From contig JAYGEH010000024.1 in the NCBI GenBank assembly GCA_046582475.1, forward strand, positions 1-8,089: a stretch of DNA of 8,089 nt. The letters are read 5' to 3'. The DNA comes from GCA-2687515 sp046582475 (lineage in GTDB: Bacteria > Pseudomonadota > Alphaproteobacteria > Rhodospirillales > UBA2165). Shown here piece by piece: positions 1 through 5,670 of the stretch. Within the stretch, counting starts at the first letter, position 1; every line of letters starts with the position of its first letter. The position numbers and the translations under genes were made by a program. Below the pieces are notes generated by a model. That model made no database searches, had not been told where the DNA came from, and was given only the letters and a program-made list of their open reading frames with translations.

Positions 1-246
1 GTCCGGCGGCGGCGGCCGGTGGGCCTTGTATTCGGGATAGATGTCGCTGCGGAAGGTTTTGCGGGCCCGGTCGAAAACCACCGCGATATAATCGGCGTCG
101 GTATCGTCGGCCATTTTCAGGAGCATTTGAGTAAAACCGAAGACGGCGTTGGTGGGGGTGCCGTCGGCGCGGCTCATATCCGCCTTGATGCCGTAAAAGG
201 CGCGGAATATAAAACCCGAGCCGTCGATCAGGAATACATGGTCCAT
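1..246 (-). CDS. polA: DNA polymerase I, N-terminal 5'-3' exonuclease part (partial, runs off left edge)
   Basis: Only the first 82 codons are present; the gene continues beyond base 1. Translated on the minus strand, it opens with MDHVFLIDGSGFIFRAFYG, the standard beginning of the PolA FLAP/5'-nuclease domain. Asp8 sits where the first metal-binding Asp is expected (VDGS in E. coli), and Arg15 in the RA(F/Y) motif is conserved. The second metal site is at VFDRARKTFR (Asp59), followed by YPEYKAHRPPPPD, the helical-arch entry with Lys74 and Arg77. The enzyme removes RNA primers and fills gaps during lagging-strand synthesis and repair; the polymerase domain is outside the window. I chose the ATG at 246-244 because the similarity begins there and a GGGAAAG stretch lies a suitable distance upstream. 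The upstream CHCC zinc-finger gene ends only 17 bases before it, so the two are probably co-transcribed. Confidence 0.95.
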   Translation of the reverse strand, partial: MDHVFLIDGSGFIFRAFYGIKADMSRADGTPTNAVFGFTQMLLKMADDTDADYIAVVFDRARKTFRSDIYPEYKAHRPPPPD

Positions 247-263
247 CGGGTCCGCTTTCCCGC

Positions 264-464
264 TCAGTGGCCGGCCGCCGGCGCGGCGCCTTCGGCCAAT
301 TGGAAGCGGCGGCTGCAATAGGGGCAGGCAACGCCGCCGGCACCCTCGATATTCAAATACACACCCGGATGGCCGAGGGCGCCGCCGCCGCCATCGCAAT
401 AGACGCGGCGTTCCTCCACGGTTACGGCTTGCTCTTCATCGCTGGCGGCCATCGCGCTCTCCAT
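264..464 (-). CDS. CHCC-type zinc-finger domain protein (NDUFS6-like)
   Basis: A 66-aa protein whose core reads VYCDGGGGALGHPGVYLNIE...VACPYCSRRF. Cys23, His32, Cys47 and Cys50 form the C-x8-H-x14-C-x2-C pattern of the zf-CHCC family, the bacterial relatives of mitochondrial complex I subunit NDUFS6. It is probably a small soluble Zn-binding protein; the exact role of the bacterial versions is not established, and a link to complex I is inference from the family. The start is uncertain: ATG at 464 gives 66 aa, while ATG at 452, preceded closely by GGAGAG, gives 62 aa. The open frame reaches 692, but that extension runs through the minus-strand promoter candidate and the start of the divergent hydrolase gene, so I reject it. 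polA follows after 17 bases, suggesting a two-gene transcript. Confidence 0.88.
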   Translation of the reverse strand: MESAMAASDEEQAVTVEERRVYCDGGGGALGHPGVYLNIEGAGGVACPYCSRRFQLAEGAAPAAGH

Positions 465-497
465 TTGCTTGCCGGTCGTTGACCGGGACTTGACCGA

Positions 498-526
498 ATG
501 ATACCGAAAGACCACCGGTAAACCAA
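498..526 (-). promoter_or_regulatory. Sigma70-like promoter for zinc finger-polA
   Basis: On the minus strand, TTGGTT (526-521) and TATCAT (503-498) are separated by exactly 17 bases. The -10 box matches TATAAT at five of six positions; the -35 box is weaker. Transcription would start near 491, about 27 bases before the zinc-finger ATG. It lies between the divergent zinc-finger and hydrolase genes. This is pattern recognition only. Confidence 0.45.
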
Positions 527-546
527 CTGCCCATTGGGCGAATGGC

Positions 547-1518
547 ATGCGTTTAAATAATCCAATCACCGGGCGGGGATTTCGGTGGCCCGTACTGGCG
601 CTGGCGTTATTGCTGGCCTCCTGCGCGCCGGTGTTGAACGCGCCCGGCCCGGCCACCACCCCGCCCGCCATCGATGGCGATGCGTTGGTCATGAAGGATG
701 GCGCACATTTGCCGCTGCATGTCTGGCCGGCGGACGGCGCGCCCCGGGCGGTGATCCTGGCCCTGCACGGTTTTAACGATTATGGCAATTTCATCACCGA
801 AGCGGCCGAATTCTGGCGAAAAGCGGGGGTTCAGGTCTATGCCTATGACCAACGCGGTTTCGGCGCCGCGCCGGGCACCGGATTGTGGCCGGGCACCAGG
901 GCGTTCGGCGATGATCTGGCGGCGGCGGCAAAACTGGTGCGCGCCCGCCACGCCGGCGTGCCGTTTTATGTGCTCGGCATGTCCATGGGCGGCGCCGTCG
1001 CGATGACCGCCTTTGCCGGCCCGGAGCCGCCCGCCGCCGATGGCGTGATCCTGGTGGCGCCGGCGGTCTGGGGGCGCTCGACCATGCCGTTCTATCAGCG
1101 CTGGTCCTTGTGGCTGGCGGCGCACACGGTGCCGTGGCTGACGCTTTCCGGGCGCGGACTGGACATCAAGCCGTCCGACAATATCGAGATGCTGCGCGCC
1201 CTCGGCCGCGATCCCCTGGTGATCAAGGATACCCGCGTCGATACCATTTGGGGGCTGGTCAATCTGATGGATGCGGCGCTAGCCTCGGCGGGGCGCTTTG
1301 GTGCGCACGCGCTGATCCTCTACGGCGACAAGGACGAGATTATCCGCAAAGACCCGACCGAGAAGATGCTGGCAGGGTTGCCGGCGGCGGCCAAAGGGCG
1401 GCAACGGCTCAGGCGTTACGATACCGGCTATCACATGCTGCTGCGCGACCTGGAAGGCAAGCGGGTTTGGAACGATATCCTGGCCTGGGTCAAACAGGAG
1501 CCGTTAGCCCGGCAATGA
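547..1518 (+). CDS. Alpha/beta hydrolase lipoprotein (monoacylglycerol lipase / lysophospholipase-like)
   Basis: A 323-aa serine hydrolase of the Hydrolase_4 / S33-like group. The N-terminus has a basic start, a hydrophobic stretch (about 14-25) and a lipobox LASC, so Cys26 is probably lipidated and the mature enzyme membrane-anchored. The fold motifs appear in order: LHGFNDYG (oxyanion region, His74-Gly75), YDQRGFG (100-106), the nucleophile elbow GMSMGG with Ser146, LYGDKDEII with likely acid Asp263, and GYHMLLRD with catalytic His296. The triad is therefore complete. The residues between about 175 and 250 form the cap expected in monoglyceride lipases. Substrates are probably acylglycerols or lysophospholipids, but the exact one cannot be read from the sequence. 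The ATG at 547 is chosen because it gives a complete lipoprotein signal; its ribosome-binding site is weak. The gene is divergent from the zinc-finger gene and followed by tRNA-Arg. Confidence 0.87.
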   Translation: MRLNNPITGRGFRWPVLALALLLASCAPVLNAPGPATTPPAIDGDALVMKDGAHLPLHVWPADGAPRAVILALHGFNDYGNFITEAAEFWRKAGVQVYAYDQRGFGAAPGTGLWPGTRAFGDDLAAAAKLVRARHAGVPFYVLGMSMGGAVAMTAFAGPEPPAADGVILVAPAVWGRSTMPFYQRWSLWLAAHTVPWLTLSGRGLDIKPSDNIEMLRALGRDPLVIKDTRVDTIWGLVNLMDAALASAGRFGAHALILYGDKDEIIRKDPTEKMLAGLPAAAKGRQRLRRYDTGYHMLLRDLEGKRVWNDILAWVKQEPLARQ

Positions 1519-1529
1519 AGCGAGTGCAC

Positions 1530-1558
1530 TTTACGCCCCAGCGGCTCTACAGTATGGT
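1530..1558 (+). promoter_or_regulatory. Possible promoter for tRNA-Arg
   Basis: TTTACG (1530-1535) and TATGGT (1553-1558) are separated by 17 bases and match the sigma70 boxes at four of six positions each. The predicted start near 1565 is about 19 bases upstream of the mature tRNA. It lies in the short gap between the hydrolase stop and the tRNA. Confidence 0.35.
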
Positions 1559-1583
1559 GCGCGACCGCGATGGCGGAACAAAC

Positions 1584-1660
1584 GCGCCCGTAGCTCAGCT
1601 GGATAGAGCGTCCGCCTCCGGAGCGGAAGGTCAGGGGTTCGAATCCCTTCGGGCGCGCCA
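1584..1660 (+). tRNA. tRNA-Arg (anticodon CCG)
   Basis: The full cloverleaf can be drawn. The acceptor stem is GCGCCCG (1584-1590) with CGGGCGC (1650-1656), followed by discriminator G and an encoded CCA (1658-1660). The D stem is GCTC/GAGC. The anticodon stem TCCGC/GCGGA encloses the loop CTCCGGA, so the anticodon is CCG and reads the Arg codon CGG. The T stem AGGGG/CCCTT (one G-U pair) encloses TTCGAAT. Total length is 77 nt with a normal short variable loop. There is no sign of a second tRNA or of a split or truncated copy nearby. Confidence 0.97.
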
Positions 1661-1694
1661 TTATTTTGCGGAAATCAGATATTTCGTGGCAAAA

Positions 1695-1724
1695 TTGCGT
1701 TAAGATTTTTGCGCCCGATATTAT
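1695..1724 (+). promoter_or_regulatory. Possible promoter for the BNR-unknown-MetE-like operon
   Basis: TTGCGT (1695-1700) and TATTAT (1719-1724) are 18 bases apart, in a locally AT-rich stretch between the tRNA and the BNR gene. The -10 box matches at five of six positions and the -35 box at three. The implied start near 1731 would leave only about 10 bases before the ATG at 1741, so the mRNA would be almost leaderless. Alternatively, transcription continues from the tRNA promoter. Confidence 0.35.
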
Positions 1725-1740
1725 TTACGGATCGAATGGA

Positions 1741-2733
1741 ATGGAGATTACGGCATACGCGGCGACGGTTGGCCATTCGGTCTGGTTCAGCCATGATCTG
1801 GGCGTCAGTTGGAACCGGGCTCATACGCCCACTGGCGGCATCTATAACGAATCCCGGTGCTGGTCGCTCGCGGTGCATCCCGACCGGCCCGGCGAGGTTC
1901 TGTCGGGCACCGATCTCGGCGTCTATCGCTGGGTGCCGAGCGACGCTTGCTGGAACTATGTGCCTTCGCCCATGGACGATCTGCACATCCAGCAGATCGC
2001 CCAAGCGCCCCACGAAGCCGACATAATTTTCGCCGGCACCCGGCCCGCGGAAATTTATCGGTCCCTGGATGGCGGGGCGAGCTGGACCCGGTGCGATCTC
2101 GGCAATGCCAAGGAATGCGACTTCATCAACACGCCGCGTGTAACATCGATCCAATTCGATCCGGTGCAAAATGAAACCGTCTGGGTGACCATCGAAATCG
2201 ACGGCGTCTTCAAGACCGATGATCTCGGGATAAGCTGGCAGAAGTGCAACGACGGACTCTTAACCGACGACACCCACAATCTGGTGTTTTTCGACAATGG
2301 CACAAACGGCCGCCGGGTTTGGTGCTCCACCGAAGAAGGGTTGCACCGGAGCACCGATAACGGCGCCCACTGGACCCACCACGATATTCCCGGTGCGCCG
2401 TGGCGCTACATGCGCTGCATCAAGCGCCGCGCCGACGATTCGGGGGTGATGTTTTTGTCGGTGGGCGACAAGCCGTCGGGCGAGACCGGCATGCTCATGC
2501 GCAGCCGGGATTTCGGCGAGACCTGGGAAGACGCCGGCCTGCCCGGGCACGTCAACTCGACCATATGGTGGATTGCCACCAACCCGGCCGATCCCAATCT
2601 GATATTTTGTCACACCATCCTCGGCCAGATTTTCCGCTCCACCGACGGCGGCGAGAGCTGGGAAAAAATGCAGCGCGAGCTTGGCGAGATTAGAATGATG
2701 GCCTGGCAGGAAACGCCTCCAGGAAATGGCTAG
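1741..2733 (+). CDS. BNR/Asp-box repeat beta-propeller protein (sialidase-like / Ycf48-like fold), cytoplasmic
   Basis: A 330-aa protein with six clear Asp-box (S/T-x-D-x-G-x-x-W) motifs: SHDLGVSW (17-24), SLDGGASW (108-115), TDDLGISW (159-166), STDNGAHW (204-211), SRDFGETW (255-262) and STDGGESW (300-307). A degenerate one lies near GTDLGVYRW (56-64). Regular spacing of about 45-50 residues in the second half indicates a beta-propeller of the sialidase / VPS10 / Ycf48-like superfamily. There is no signal peptide, so the protein is probably cytoplasmic, unlike most sialidases, and I see no convincing sialidase active-site set. Enzyme or scaffold cannot be decided. The ATG at 1741 is preferred because it begins directly with propeller sequence; an upstream in-frame start at 1666 would lie only 6 bases after the tRNA. 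The next gene starts 13 bases downstream, indicating one transcript. Confidence 0.85.
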   Translation: MEITAYAATVGHSVWFSHDLGVSWNRAHTPTGGIYNESRCWSLAVHPDRPGEVLSGTDLGVYRWVPSDACWNYVPSPMDDLHIQQIAQAPHEADIIFAGTRPAEIYRSLDGGASWTRCDLGNAKECDFINTPRVTSIQFDPVQNETVWVTIEIDGVFKTDDLGISWQKCNDGLLTDDTHNLVFFDNGTNGRRVWCSTEEGLHRSTDNGAHWTHHDIPGAPWRYMRCIKRRADDSGVMFLSVGDKPSGETGMLMRSRDFGETWEDAGLPGHVNSTIWWIATNPADPNLIFCHTILGQIFRSTDGGESWEKMQRELGEIRMMAWQETPPGNG

Positions 2734-2746
2734 GTGCTGATCATCG

Positions 2747-3316
2747 ATGGCAAGCAGCTTCATATACCGGCCGCACGTGGCAACCCTGGATGGTGTCATT
2801 ACACCCGACGTCCTGATCGATAGCCTGATGATAGCCGCCAAGGGCGAAGCGAAACCGCTGCCGGTTCCTATCGACCGGATGACCATGGATATTGAAATGC
2901 AGGTGGCCGGGCCGGGCGCCGCGCCGGATGCCGCCCTGGCGCTGATCGGCGCCGGGGCGGGGACGCTTTTGAGCATCGCATCCAATCACGGCGAACCGGG
3001 CGGGCCGGCAAACCGGCTGTCATGCGCCAAGCCGATTTGCCGCCACGCCTGGCGCCTGGGCGATGTCGCCGGTCACCTTTCGGATTTGATTCTCAAGACT
3101 GCGGTCATCGACGGCACCGATACAAAAATCTTACAGGAAGGGTCTCTTGGCGATTGCCTCGATTTGAACATCGGCGAAGTTTCCGGCGGCGCTGCCGTGC
3201 TGTGCACCGGTCTGCCATCCGCCGGCCCCAATTCCGGACATAATTTTCAAATTGAAATAACCGATCCGATCCTCGAACGCAGTCTCCGGTTTCAATATTG
3301 GGTGCGCGAACTATGA
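2747..3316 (+). CDS. Unknown protein of 189 aa, coupled to core-MetE gene
   Basis: I do not recognise this family. The frame is open with codon use like its neighbours and fills the space between the BNR gene and the methyltransferase, so it is very likely real. There is no signal peptide. Residues 57-77 are Ala/Gly-rich (APDAALALIGAGAGTLLSI) and could be a buried helix. Four cysteines (93, 98, 137, 153) and five histidines are present, including a compact C-x4-C-x-H cluster (Cys93, Cys98, His100) that could bind a metal; this is inference. The C-terminal half reads like a beta-rich domain ending in a run of charged and aromatic residues. Its stop overlaps the start of the MetE-like gene (ATGA at 3313-3316), so translation is probably coupled. 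The ATG at 2747 is the first possible ATG after an in-frame stop at 2738; AGGTG 10 bases upstream may serve as the ribosome-binding site. Confidence 0.75.
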   Translation: MASSFIYRPHVATLDGVITPDVLIDSLMIAAKGEAKPLPVPIDRMTMDIEMQVAGPGAAPDAALALIGAGAGTLLSIASNHGEPGGPANRLSCAKPICRHAWRLGDVAGHLSDLILKTAVIDGTDTKILQEGSLGDCLDLNIGEVSGGAAVLCTGLPSAGPNSGHNFQIEITDPILERSLRFQYWVREL

Positions 3317-4431
3317 CCAGCATTGCCAAGCCTTTCTATCACGCCGACCATGTGGGCAGCCTGCTGCGGCCACCGGAATTGCTGGCGGCGAGGCTGCAAT
3401 GGAAAGCCGGTGCGCTTGCCAAGGACGCCTTGCGGAAACTGGAGGACGATGCCATTCGCGATGCGGTCCGCCTGCAGGAAGCGCTTGGCCTCAATATCAT
3501 TACCGACGGCGAGTTTCGCCGGGAAAACTGGTGGATCGATTTCATCCGCCAGATAGACGGCATAAATATCTCCGAGCCTGACCAAGGCGCCGAGTTCAAA
3601 ACCAGCCACCAAGAAGGATCGGGCTACGTCCCGTTGATTGTCGAAACCACCGGTAAGGTGCGCTTCGGCGGCGCACTGATGGAAGACGATTTTACGTTCC
3701 TCGCCAACTGCACGTCCAAAATACCCAAGGTGGCGATCCCGTCGCCGACCCGCATCCATTTCCATAGCGGCCGCGCCAAGGTAAGCGAAACGGCCTATCC
3801 GGACATGGAGCTTTTCTGGGCCGATATCGTTGCCTTCTACCGCCAGGAAATCGCTGCCTTGGAGGATTTGGGCTGCCGCTACATTCAAATCGACGATCCG
3901 GTGTTGACCTATTTTCTCGATGACCGCACCCGGGGCAATCTCAAAGCCATCGGAGAAGACCCGGATCAATTGATCCACACCTATGCCGATGTACTGAACC
4001 GCCTGATTGAAAAGCGCAAACCCGATACGCAAATATCCATGCATCTCTGCCGCGGCAACGCGCAAAGCGCCTGGATCGTTGCCGGCGGCTATATGCGCCT
4101 GGCCGAGGCCATCTTTCCGGTGGTGGATGTGGATACCTGGTTTCTCGAATATGACGACGAACGGTCCGGAGATTTCGAGCCGCTCGGCTTTATGCCGGAC
4201 GGTAAAAATGTGGTCCTCGGCCTGGTCACCTCCAAGTTCGGCGAAATGGAGGAAAAGGACGCCCTCAAACGGCGCATCGATGCGGCCGCCGAATTTATCC
4301 CTAAGGAGCGGTTGGGCCTCAGCCCGCAATGCGGATTTGCCAGCCTCGATATCGGCAATCGGGTGTCCATGGAGGATCAACGGGCCAAGCTGGCGCTAGT
4401 GGTTGAAACCGCAAACGAAGTTTGGGGCTAG
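3313..4431 (+). CDS. Core-MetE family zinc-dependent methyltransferase (cobalamin-independent methionine synthase C-terminal domain-like)
   Basis: A 372-aa single-domain protein of the Meth_synt_2 / UROD-MetE superfamily. It opens with the conserved HVGSLLRP motif (13-20) and has TDGEFRRENWW (64-74) and IQIDDP (191-196), equivalent to the IQIDEP motif of MetE. The catalytic zinc ligands are all recognisable: His244 and Cys246 in ISMHLCRGN, Glu279 in WFLEYDD, and Cys340 in LSPQCGFAS. The zinc would activate a thiol substrate for alkyl transfer. It lacks the N-terminal folate-binding half of full MetE (about 750 aa) and matches the length of B. subtilis YxjG/YxjH-type proteins and of epoxyalkane:coenzyme M transferase, also in this superfamily. 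The methyl donor and thiol acceptor are therefore open. The ATG at 3313, in the ATGA overlap, is preferred to an in-frame TTG at 3298. The stop overlaps that of the convergent ridA-like gene. Confidence 0.9.
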   Translation: MTSIAKPFYHADHVGSLLRPPELLAARLQWKAGALAKDALRKLEDDAIRDAVRLQEALGLNIITDGEFRRENWWIDFIRQIDGINISEPDQGAEFKTSHQEGSGYVPLIVETTGKVRFGGALMEDDFTFLANCTSKIPKVAIPSPTRIHFHSGRAKVSETAYPDMELFWADIVAFYRQEIAALEDLGCRYIQIDDPVLTYFLDDRTRGNLKAIGEDPDQLIHTYADVLNRLIEKRKPDTQISMHLCRGNAQSAWIVAGGYMRLAEAIFPVVDVDTWFLEYDDERSGDFEPLGFMPDGKNVVLGLVTSKFGEMEEKDALKRRIDAAAEFIPKERLGLSPQCGFASLDIGNRVSMEDQRAKLALVVETANEVWG

Positions 4432-4796
4432 CCGTCCGGATCATCGCGCACGGCGACGACGCGAATTTCAATCGCGTTGCCGGCATGCAGATCGACCCCG
4501 TGGCAGGAACGTTCCGGCCAATGATCGGGATTATCGCCCATCCAATCGGCCCAGACCTTGTCGGCCATGGGTTTGTTTTCGATATCACCCAGAATAACCG
4601 TCGCCGATAATATCCGGGTCTTATCGGTGCCGAGATCGGCTAGAACCTTGTCCAGATTTTGATAAGCGCGCCGGATCTGATTGGCGGCGGAAAGGGAAAA
4701 ATCGTCGCTCATGCCGAGCGCCCAAACCAAATCCTTGTAGGCTGCCCCCCAGCGGCGGGTCGCAACGTTGCCCGGTCCCCGTTGAATTTTCGCCAT
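4428..4796 (-). CDS. RidA/YjgF/YER057c/UK114 family protein
   Basis: A 122-aa protein of the usual Rid length. Family members form trimers; true RidA hydrolyses reactive enamine/imine intermediates made by PLP enzymes. Here the body reads IRRAYQNLDKVLADLGT...RILSATVILGDIENKPMADKVWADWM, followed by PERSCHGVDL and AIEIRVVAV. Arg96 in PERSC corresponds to the catalytic Arg of RidA (PARSCVEV), and Glu110 to the conserved Glu near the end. The MADKVWADWM segment and the less typical N-terminus suggest a Rid subfamily other than classical RidA, so imine hydrolysis is likely but not certain. The ATG at 4796 has an excellent ribosome-binding site, AGGAGG, five bases upstream. The frame-corrected Sel1 gene would end one base before this ATG, so the two form an operon. 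The stop overlaps that of the convergent MetE-like gene. Confidence 0.9.
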   Translation of the reverse strand: MAKIQRGPGNVATRRWGAAYKDLVWALGMSDDFSLSAANQIRRAYQNLDKVLADLGTDKTRILSATVILGDIENKPMADKVWADWMGDNPDHWPERSCHGVDLHAGNAIEIRVVAVRDDPDG

Positions 4797-4797
4797 T

Positions 4798-5404
4798 TCA
4801 GCCTCCTTCGTGGAATAAAAATTTGGCCAACCATTCCCGCGCAAGTTTTTTTTGCCCCAAGGATTTTCGCTGGCGTCATGTTTCCCTCGGCAGACTTTCG
4901 GTTTTGAGCGGCCGCCTTGTTACCTTTTGACTCGGCAATGATGAACCACATACTCGCGAAGACATGGTCTTTGGCCACGCCGCTGCCGAAAAGGTACATA
5001 ATGCCGAGATTTTCCGGCGCCAAACGGTGGCCGTGTTCGGCGGCTCTCCGATACCAGTTCGCCGCCTCTTCGTAGTCGCGTGGTACGCGCCGGCCATTTT
5101 CATAGGATTCGGCTAGTGAATACTCCGCATCAGCGAAGCCCAGGTTTGCGGCGCGTCGATACCAATTCACCGCTTCTTCGCGGTTCTGGGTTACACCTAG
5201 CCCTAGTTCGTACATCGTGCCGATGGCGTACTGCGCTTGCACGTCGCCATCCTCGGCCAACGGTCGCCACAACCGGATCGCAGCTGCATAGTTGCCCCGG
5301 AGAGCCGCCGTAATTCCGTCCTCCGGCGACCCGGCCGAGGCCCCGCTTGCGGGGATGAATATAGCCAAAAACAAGGCGATGATCGCCGCTACTTGATTTG
5401 CCAT
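4798..5404 (-). CDS. Exported Sel1-repeat (TPR-like) protein with an apparent frameshift near its end
   Basis: The protein begins with a signal peptide (MANQVAAIIALFLAIFIPA), with probable cleavage after ASA at residue 24, so it should be periplasmic. Three Sel1 repeats follow, at about residues 53-89 (AQYAIGTMYELGLG...), 90-125 (AEYSLAESYENGRRV...) and 126-161 (PENLGIMYLFGSGV...), plus a degenerate one before them. Sel1 repeats form helical solenoids for protein-protein contact; a specific partner cannot be named. After NRKSAEGNMTPAKILGAKK the frame as read departs from the family and runs on to 4709 inside the ridA-like gene. Removing one A from the A8 tract (T8 at 4846-4853 on the plus strand) restores the typical ending KKLAREWLAKF and a TGA at 4800-4798, giving 201 aa. 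The coordinates given are for the corrected gene. The ATG at 5404 has GAGGAGG nine bases upstream. Confidence 0.8.
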
Positions 5405-5439
5405 GACGCCCTGCCTCCTCATCGATGTTGTGCCGGGAA

Positions 5440-5469
5440 ATTGTAACCGGTGCGGGCGGCAACGGGAAA
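5440..5469 (-). promoter_or_regulatory. Possible promoter for the Sel1-ridA operon
   Basis: On the minus strand, TACAAT (5445-5440) is a five-of-six -10 match. The best -35 partner is TTTCCC (5469-5464), 18 bases away, and is weak. Transcription would start near 5433, about 29 bases before the Sel1 ATG. Confidence 0.3.
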
Positions 5470-5484
5470 CCAAGATTGGATCGC

Positions 5485-5525
5485 CCACGCCCTGGCAATT
5501 ATCCCCAGGTTCCACAAGGGCGTGG
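5485..5525. repeat. Perfect 9-bp inverted repeat between divergent promoters
   Basis: CCACGCCCT (5485-5493) and AGGGCGTGG (5517-5525) are exact reverse complements separated by 23 bases. A competing smaller pair, CCTGG (5491-5495) with CCAGG (5505-5509), overlaps the left arm. It lies between the Sel1 promoter candidate (minus strand) and the promoter in front of the short ORF and fetAB (plus strand). It could be a divided operator or an RNA hairpin; there is no T-run, so it is not a terminator. Confidence 0.4.
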
Positions 5526-5537
5526 ATCGAATCTCAC

Positions 5538-5567
5538 TTGTCCGGCCTCGCAAACCCCGGCTACAAT
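5538..5567 (+). promoter_or_regulatory. Sigma70-like promoter upstream of the short ORF and fetAB
   Basis: TTGTCC (5538-5543) and TACAAT (5562-5567) are separated by 18 bases. The -10 matches at five of six positions and the -35 at four of six. The expected start is near 5574, about 15 bases before the short ORF at 5590 and about 100 bases before the terminator hairpin. It is one of the two best promoter patterns in the window and the only good one I find ahead of fetAB. Confidence 0.5.
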
Positions 5568-5589
5568 GCCATCAGATTCAGACGCGGAC

Positions 5590-5667
5590 ATGGACCTCAA
5601 GGAATATGGAAGCGGCTGGATCTTGTCAGAAATCCCAGGGACCCTTTGGGGTATGAAGGACCACTGA
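5590..5667 (+). CDS. Short ORF, possible leader peptide or small protein upstream of fetA
   Basis: A 25-codon ORF with no recognised family. It begins MDLKEYGSGW and ends GMKDH, with two Trp residues and ordinary codon use for this genome. It sits 15 bases after the predicted transcription start and its TGA lies 3 bases before an intrinsic-terminator stem. A longer version from ATG 5566 (33 aa) would begin inside the -10 box and is less likely. The ribosome-binding site is weak (GCGGA directly before the ATG), which lowers confidence. Two readings fit: a leader peptide whose translation controls the hairpin ahead of fetAB, or a self-contained small gene with its own promoter and terminator. 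A non-coding RNA of about 135 nt is the third option. Confidence 0.35.
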   Translation: MDLKEYGSGWILSEIPGTLWGMKDH

Positions 5668-5670
5668 TTG

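Noticed and set aside
465..692. N-terminal extension of the CHCC zinc-finger protein to 142 aa
   Set aside because: The extension crosses the divergent promoter region and the signal peptide of the hydrolase gene; known CHCC proteins of this type are about 60-70 aa.
607..1125. 172-aa minus-strand open frame opposite the hydrolase
   Set aside because: Arg/His-rich shadow of the hydrolase, whose catalytic triad is intact on the plus strand.
1584..1660. tRNA-Arg as an integration site for a mobile island carrying the BNR-MetE trio
   Set aside because: No integrase gene and no second copy of the tRNA 3' end were found in the window, and codon use of the trio resembles its neighbours.
1666..1740. 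Upstream start for the BNR protein at 1666
   Set aside because: It begins 6 bases after the tRNA and adds 25 residues unlike the propeller; it would also cover the promoter candidate at 1695-1724.
3292..4380. Long 362-aa open frame on the minus strand opposite the MetE-like gene
   Set aside because: It is the antisense shadow of a gene with complete MetE motifs; its translation shows no family motif and arises from GC-rich codon structure.
5425..5589. 80-aa version of the short ORF beginning at 5425
   Set aside because: The extension spans the Sel1 ribosome-binding region, the inverted repeat and both promoter candidates, and its translation looks random; only the last 25-33 codons are plausible.
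5634..5650. CCCAGGG/CTTTGGG hairpin as an independent terminator
   Set aside because: The stem relies on two G-U pairs and has no U-run; it lies inside the short ORF and is at most an accessory structure.
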